A stretch of DNA of 17,129 nt from Planctomycetes bacterium RBG_16_43_13 (GTDB taxonomy: Bacteria; Planctomycetota; MHYJ01). The DNA lies in NCBI GenBank assembly GCA_001828445.1, contig MHYJ01000009.1, forward strand, positions 9,232 through 26,360, written 5' to 3'. Shown piece after piece: positions 15,032 to 17,129 of the stretch (the stretch's first letter is position 1; each line of letters opens with the position of its first letter). Position numbers and translations under genes: made by a program. The notes beneath the pieces are model-generated. The model was given only the letters and a program-made list of their open reading frames with translations. It was not told the DNA's origin and made no database searches.

Positions 15032-16267
15032 TTAAATTTCCCTTATTAACATAATTTCGCTGTCCTTAACATTACACAGAATACCTGCACCTCTCGATCT
15101 TAATGGCTGCTTACCAATTGCAACGTCACTGATAGATACATTACAGATATTCTGAACATAATAAAAAGCGCTCTCTTGGCTAGATAGACCAACTCCAATC
15201 TGCAGTTCGGTTGCCGCCAGTGGTAGATTAAACTCAAAAACAGCCCTGTACTTGCCTGGCATCAAATCCCTTGGCTTCGTCCAATAAGTAATTAGTGGCA
15301 ACGACTCTAAATTTGTTATACCAATAGCAGCTATCACGTGAGGAATAGGTCTAACGATTTCAAAATCCAAGACAATTTGCCATGGTTCACCTAAACGAAA
15401 TTGTGCATGAGGAATACCATCTTGCGTAAAAAAAGACAGACGGGTCGCTGCACCTGGTGCATCTTTGTCCACATTTGGACATTCAACCACAGGCGAGATA
15501 TTATTTGAGTATTCAGTTAAATAATCAGCAATAACCTCTTCAGCAGAACCAATGGTTTTTATATGACCACCATCAAGTAGAACAGCTTTCGCACAAAGCT
15601 TCCTTACTGCCCCCATATTATGACTCACAAACAATACCGTTCTCCCCCCTTTTGCAACCTCTCCCATCTTACCCATACATTTTTTTTGAAAACCTGCATC
15701 CCCCACTGCCAGCACCTCATCAACCACCAGCACCTCAGGCTCTAGGTGCGCAGCCACTGCAAAGGCAAGCCGTACGTACATGCCGCTTGAATAGCGCTTG
15801 ACAGGGGTATCAAGGAATTTTTCAATCTCCGCAAATGCCACAATCTCATCAAACTTTTTCTTAATCTCTTCTCTCCGCATACCCAGAATCGCACCATTAA
15901 GAAAGATGTTCTCTCTGCCTGTTAGTTCAGGATGGAAACCAGTGCCTACTTCAAGCAGGCTTCCAACCCTGCCTCGGATTTTTATCTCTCCACTTGTAGG
16001 TTCTGTAATCCTGCTCAGAATTTTCAGTAGTGTGCTCTTGCCTGCACCGTTGCGTCCTATAATGCCGAGTACTTCTCCTTCATTAACTTCAAATGATACA
16101 TCTTTCAATGCCCATATCGTACTGTCTTCTTCAGCCCCGTTTTTAGAAAACATCCTGAGAGGGGCTTTAACTGCATTTACAATGGTATCTCTGAGCGTTT
16201 TATAAGACTCCCGCTTTCCAATGTGATATTGTTTTGAAAGGTTGGTTATTTCGATGATTGGGGGCAT
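15032..16267 (-). CDS. wzt: O-polysaccharide ABC exporter ATPase with C-terminal glycan-binding domain (Wzt)
   Basis: The 411-residue protein is the ATPase that, with the permease Wzm, moves finished lipid-linked polysaccharide across the inner membrane. Walker [10 protein letters not shown] is at 71-79, the signature YSSGMYVRLAFAVA starts at 159, Walker B VLVVDE is at 179-184, and the switch histidine is H216. Residues about 260-411 form the extra Wzt-C type domain, a beta-sandwich that in characterised systems binds the modified non-reducing end of the glycan. The gene lies 22 nt after a truncated PIN toxin gene and has no good ribosome site, unlike the 5' remnant at 569-646. Wzm, normally next to it, is absent from the window. 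Two other wzt pieces exist, at 569-646 and 16894-17129. Confidence 0.95.
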   Translation of the reverse strand: MPPIIEITNLSKQYHIGKRESYKTLRDTIVNAVKAPLRMFSKNGAEEDSTIWALKDVSFEVNEGEVLGIIGRNGAGKSTLLKILSRITEPTSGEIKIRGRVGSLLEVGTGFHPELTGRENIFLNGAILGMRREEIKKKFDEIVAFAEIEKFLDTPVKRYSSGMYVRLAFAVAAHLEPEVLVVDEVLAVGDAGFQKKCMGKMGEVAKGGRTVLFVSHNMGAVRKLCAKAVLLDGGHIKTIGSAEEVIADYLTEYSNNISPVVECPNVDKDAPGAATRLSFFTQDGIPHAQFRLGEPWQIVLDFEIVRPIPHVIAAIGITNLESLPLITYWTKPRDLMPGKYRAVFEFNLPLAATELQIGVGLSSQESAFYYVQNICNVSISDVAIGKQPLRSRGAGILCNVKDSEIMLIREI

Positions 16268-16289
16268 AAGGGCGTCAGGAAAAGGCGGT

Positions 16290-16532
16290 TTAGTAGTATT
16301 TGGTTTTTATAACGAAGCAATTTGCAAGATTGTGTTTAGTGAATTTCAAAAATAAATCAAGTTGTTTTAAAGCATCTCTGTGTTTTAAACCGCTCAGAAT
16401 TTCATAGTAGGTAATAATGCTCAGATTTATTTTATCATGCTTTATTAGATACGCTTTAAAATTGGATACCACATTCTGATTGTTTCTAAAGAACATAGAT
16501 AGAATGTCAGTATCAATCAATGATGGCTTCAC
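16290..16532 (-). pseudogene. Truncated PIN-domain (VapC-like) toxin
   Basis: The 80-codon frame opens with GTG and reads KPSLIDTDILSMFFRNNQNVV, then IITYYEILSGLKHRDALKQLDLFLKFTKHN. This is the N-terminal half of a VapC toxin with D7 and E44 in place. Family proteins are about 130 residues and carry two or more further acidic residues in the C-terminal half. Here similarity stops near residue 68, a short unrelated tail follows, and the frame ends at 16290. I found no continuation in another frame. It is therefore probably inactive. It overlaps the antitoxin gene by 20 nt, and the wzt start follows after only 22 nt. Confidence 0.8.
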
Positions 16533-16776
16533 CGCTCCGCCTCTTTGAAAAAGCCATATCCCTGCGTTGGCTTATTTCCTTAAAAAAATCATTAAATACA
16601 TCATCCGGCATATCATTCCAGCACCCTGCAAACTTCATCATTTGTTCTACACTCCCCTTTGATTTTTGCAAACCTAACCTGAAGAAGTGCAGGAAGTCAT
16701 ATATCTCCTGCAGCCTGTTCTCAGGTATGCGTTTTATTTCTTCAATAAGCTGATTACGTATAATTGATCCTCCCAT
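16513..16776 (-). CDS. VapB-like antitoxin of the broken VapBC pair
   Basis: The 87-residue protein reads IRNQLIEEIKRIPENRLQEIYDFLHFFRLGLQ, then MMKFAGCWNDMPDDVFNDFFKEISQRRDMAFSKRR. I recognise this as the small antitoxin family regularly encoded just before PIN toxins with MKPSLIDTDIL-type starts. I set the start at ATG 16776 because AAGGAGG lies 7 nt upstream; an in-frame upstream start at 16800 has no such site. Its partner toxin is truncated, so it is probably an orphan. It may still bind its promoter or neutralise related toxins elsewhere. Confidence 0.82.
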   Translation of the reverse strand: MGGSIIRNQLIEEIKRIPENRLQEIYDFLHFFRLGLQKSKGSVEQMMKFAGCWNDMPDDVFNDFFKEISQRRDMAFSKRRSGEAIID

Positions 16777-16799
16777 CTTATAACCTCCTTCCTTGTGCA

Positions 16800-16829
16800 A
16801 CTATAGCATAATAAAATGATTTCCAACAA
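16800..16829 (-). promoter_or_regulatory. Possible promoter of the VapBC remnant
   Basis: On the minus strand TTGTTG (16824-16829) and TATAGT (16800-16805) are separated by 18 nt and lie about 24 nt before the antitoxin ATG. The match is modest. If real, it is the nearest promoter upstream of wzt, because only the small TA remnant lies between. The 16801-16893 stretch otherwise shows nothing I can name. Confidence 0.4.
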
Positions 16830-16893
16830 GAGGCCATTCTATTAACAATAACTGCCCTTGTCTCAATAAAGTGAACTCATTATTGCTTACTTT

Positions 16894-17129
16894 TTACCTC
16901 CCCGTCATTGGACGAGTTGACGATGGTATAATTTTGATTCTATTTGCGTTACGAGCATATTGCAGTGTGCTCTTGCCTGCACCATTGCGTCCAATGATCC
17001 CAAGGACTTCTCCTTCATTAACTTCAAATGACACATCTTTCAATGCCCATACTGTATTGTCTTCATCTGCACAGTTCTTAGAAAACACTCTTAAAGGGGC
17101 TTTATTAACCGTCTCATAATAGAATAGAC
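16894..17129 (-). pseudogene. Internal fragment of a second wzt gene (runs off right edge)
   Basis: From about 17105 to 16964 the minus strand encodes [24 protein letters not shown], then [22 protein letters not shown], almost the same as residues 34-79 of the intact Wzt. Right after the Walker A motif the similarity stops at about 16964, and an unrelated tail ([22 protein letters not shown]) runs to a stop at 16894. The signature, Walker B and glycan-binding domain are missing, so it cannot be an ATPase. The frame stays open to the window edge, but the first codons seen there match Wzt poorly, so a further scar or natural divergence lies there. The origin of the tail is not recognised. Confidence 0.85.

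Noticed and set aside
1..17129. Insertion sequence, phage or integron as the cause of the rearrangements
   Set aside because: I found no transposase, integrase, terminal inverted repeats or attC-like sites in the window; the joints look like homologous or short-homology events.
1..17129. CRISPR array, tRNA or rRNA genes
   Set aside because: No regularly spaced repeats were seen and no cloverleaf or rRNA-like sequence was recognised by eye.

Overview
This window carries part of a Gram-negative cell-surface polysaccharide locus, most likely O-antigen or a related ABC-exported glycan. Every supported gene is on the minus strand, so transcription runs from the right edge to the left edge. The lineage cannot be fixed from sequence alone. 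An ABC-type O-polysaccharide exporter ATPase (Wzt), a GDP-L-fucose synthase and several chromosomal-type toxin-antitoxin (TA) modules indicate a Gram-negative bacterium of moderate to low GC. No phage, plasmid, rRNA or tRNA feature was seen.

Layout in transcription order. The right edge (16290-17129) holds a broken fragment of a second wzt, an intact VapB-like antitoxin gene and a truncated PIN toxin gene. The core (3030-16267) is a dense array of 14 genes: wzt, a methyltransferase/acyltransferase fusion, a methyltransferase, a family-11 fucosyltransferase, two GT2 glycosyltransferases, a GnT-I-like glycosyltransferase, a hexapeptide acyltransferase, a methyltransferase, a sugar epimerase/reductase, a GT4-like glycosyltransferase, a GT2, a methyltransferase and a GT4. 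Gaps are short and many junctions are 4-nt ATGA overlaps. The left part (1-3033) is a scar zone: a GT2 5' remnant, a HigBA-like TA module, an fcl-glycosyltransferase chimeric pseudogene, a Phd-PIN TA module, a 25-codon wzt 5' remnant, and finally a healthy fcl running off the left edge.

How it fits together. Fcl makes GDP-L-fucose, the donor for the GT11 fucosyltransferase. The other glycosyltransferases build the rest of the repeat, and the methyl- and acyltransferases decorate or cap it. Wzt powers export, and its long C-terminal domain is the type that recognises a modified chain end. The permease Wzm is not in the window, and no Wzx or Wzy is seen.

The most interesting feature is the architecture. 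Three TA loci sit at the places where the locus is broken: between wzt pieces, between a decapitated GT2 and an fcl fragment, and between the fcl-GT chimera and a wzt 5' remnant. Two scars share an identical 19-nt leader in front of the two fcl copies. This looks like repeated cassette exchange at wzt and fcl, with TA modules placed at the joints.
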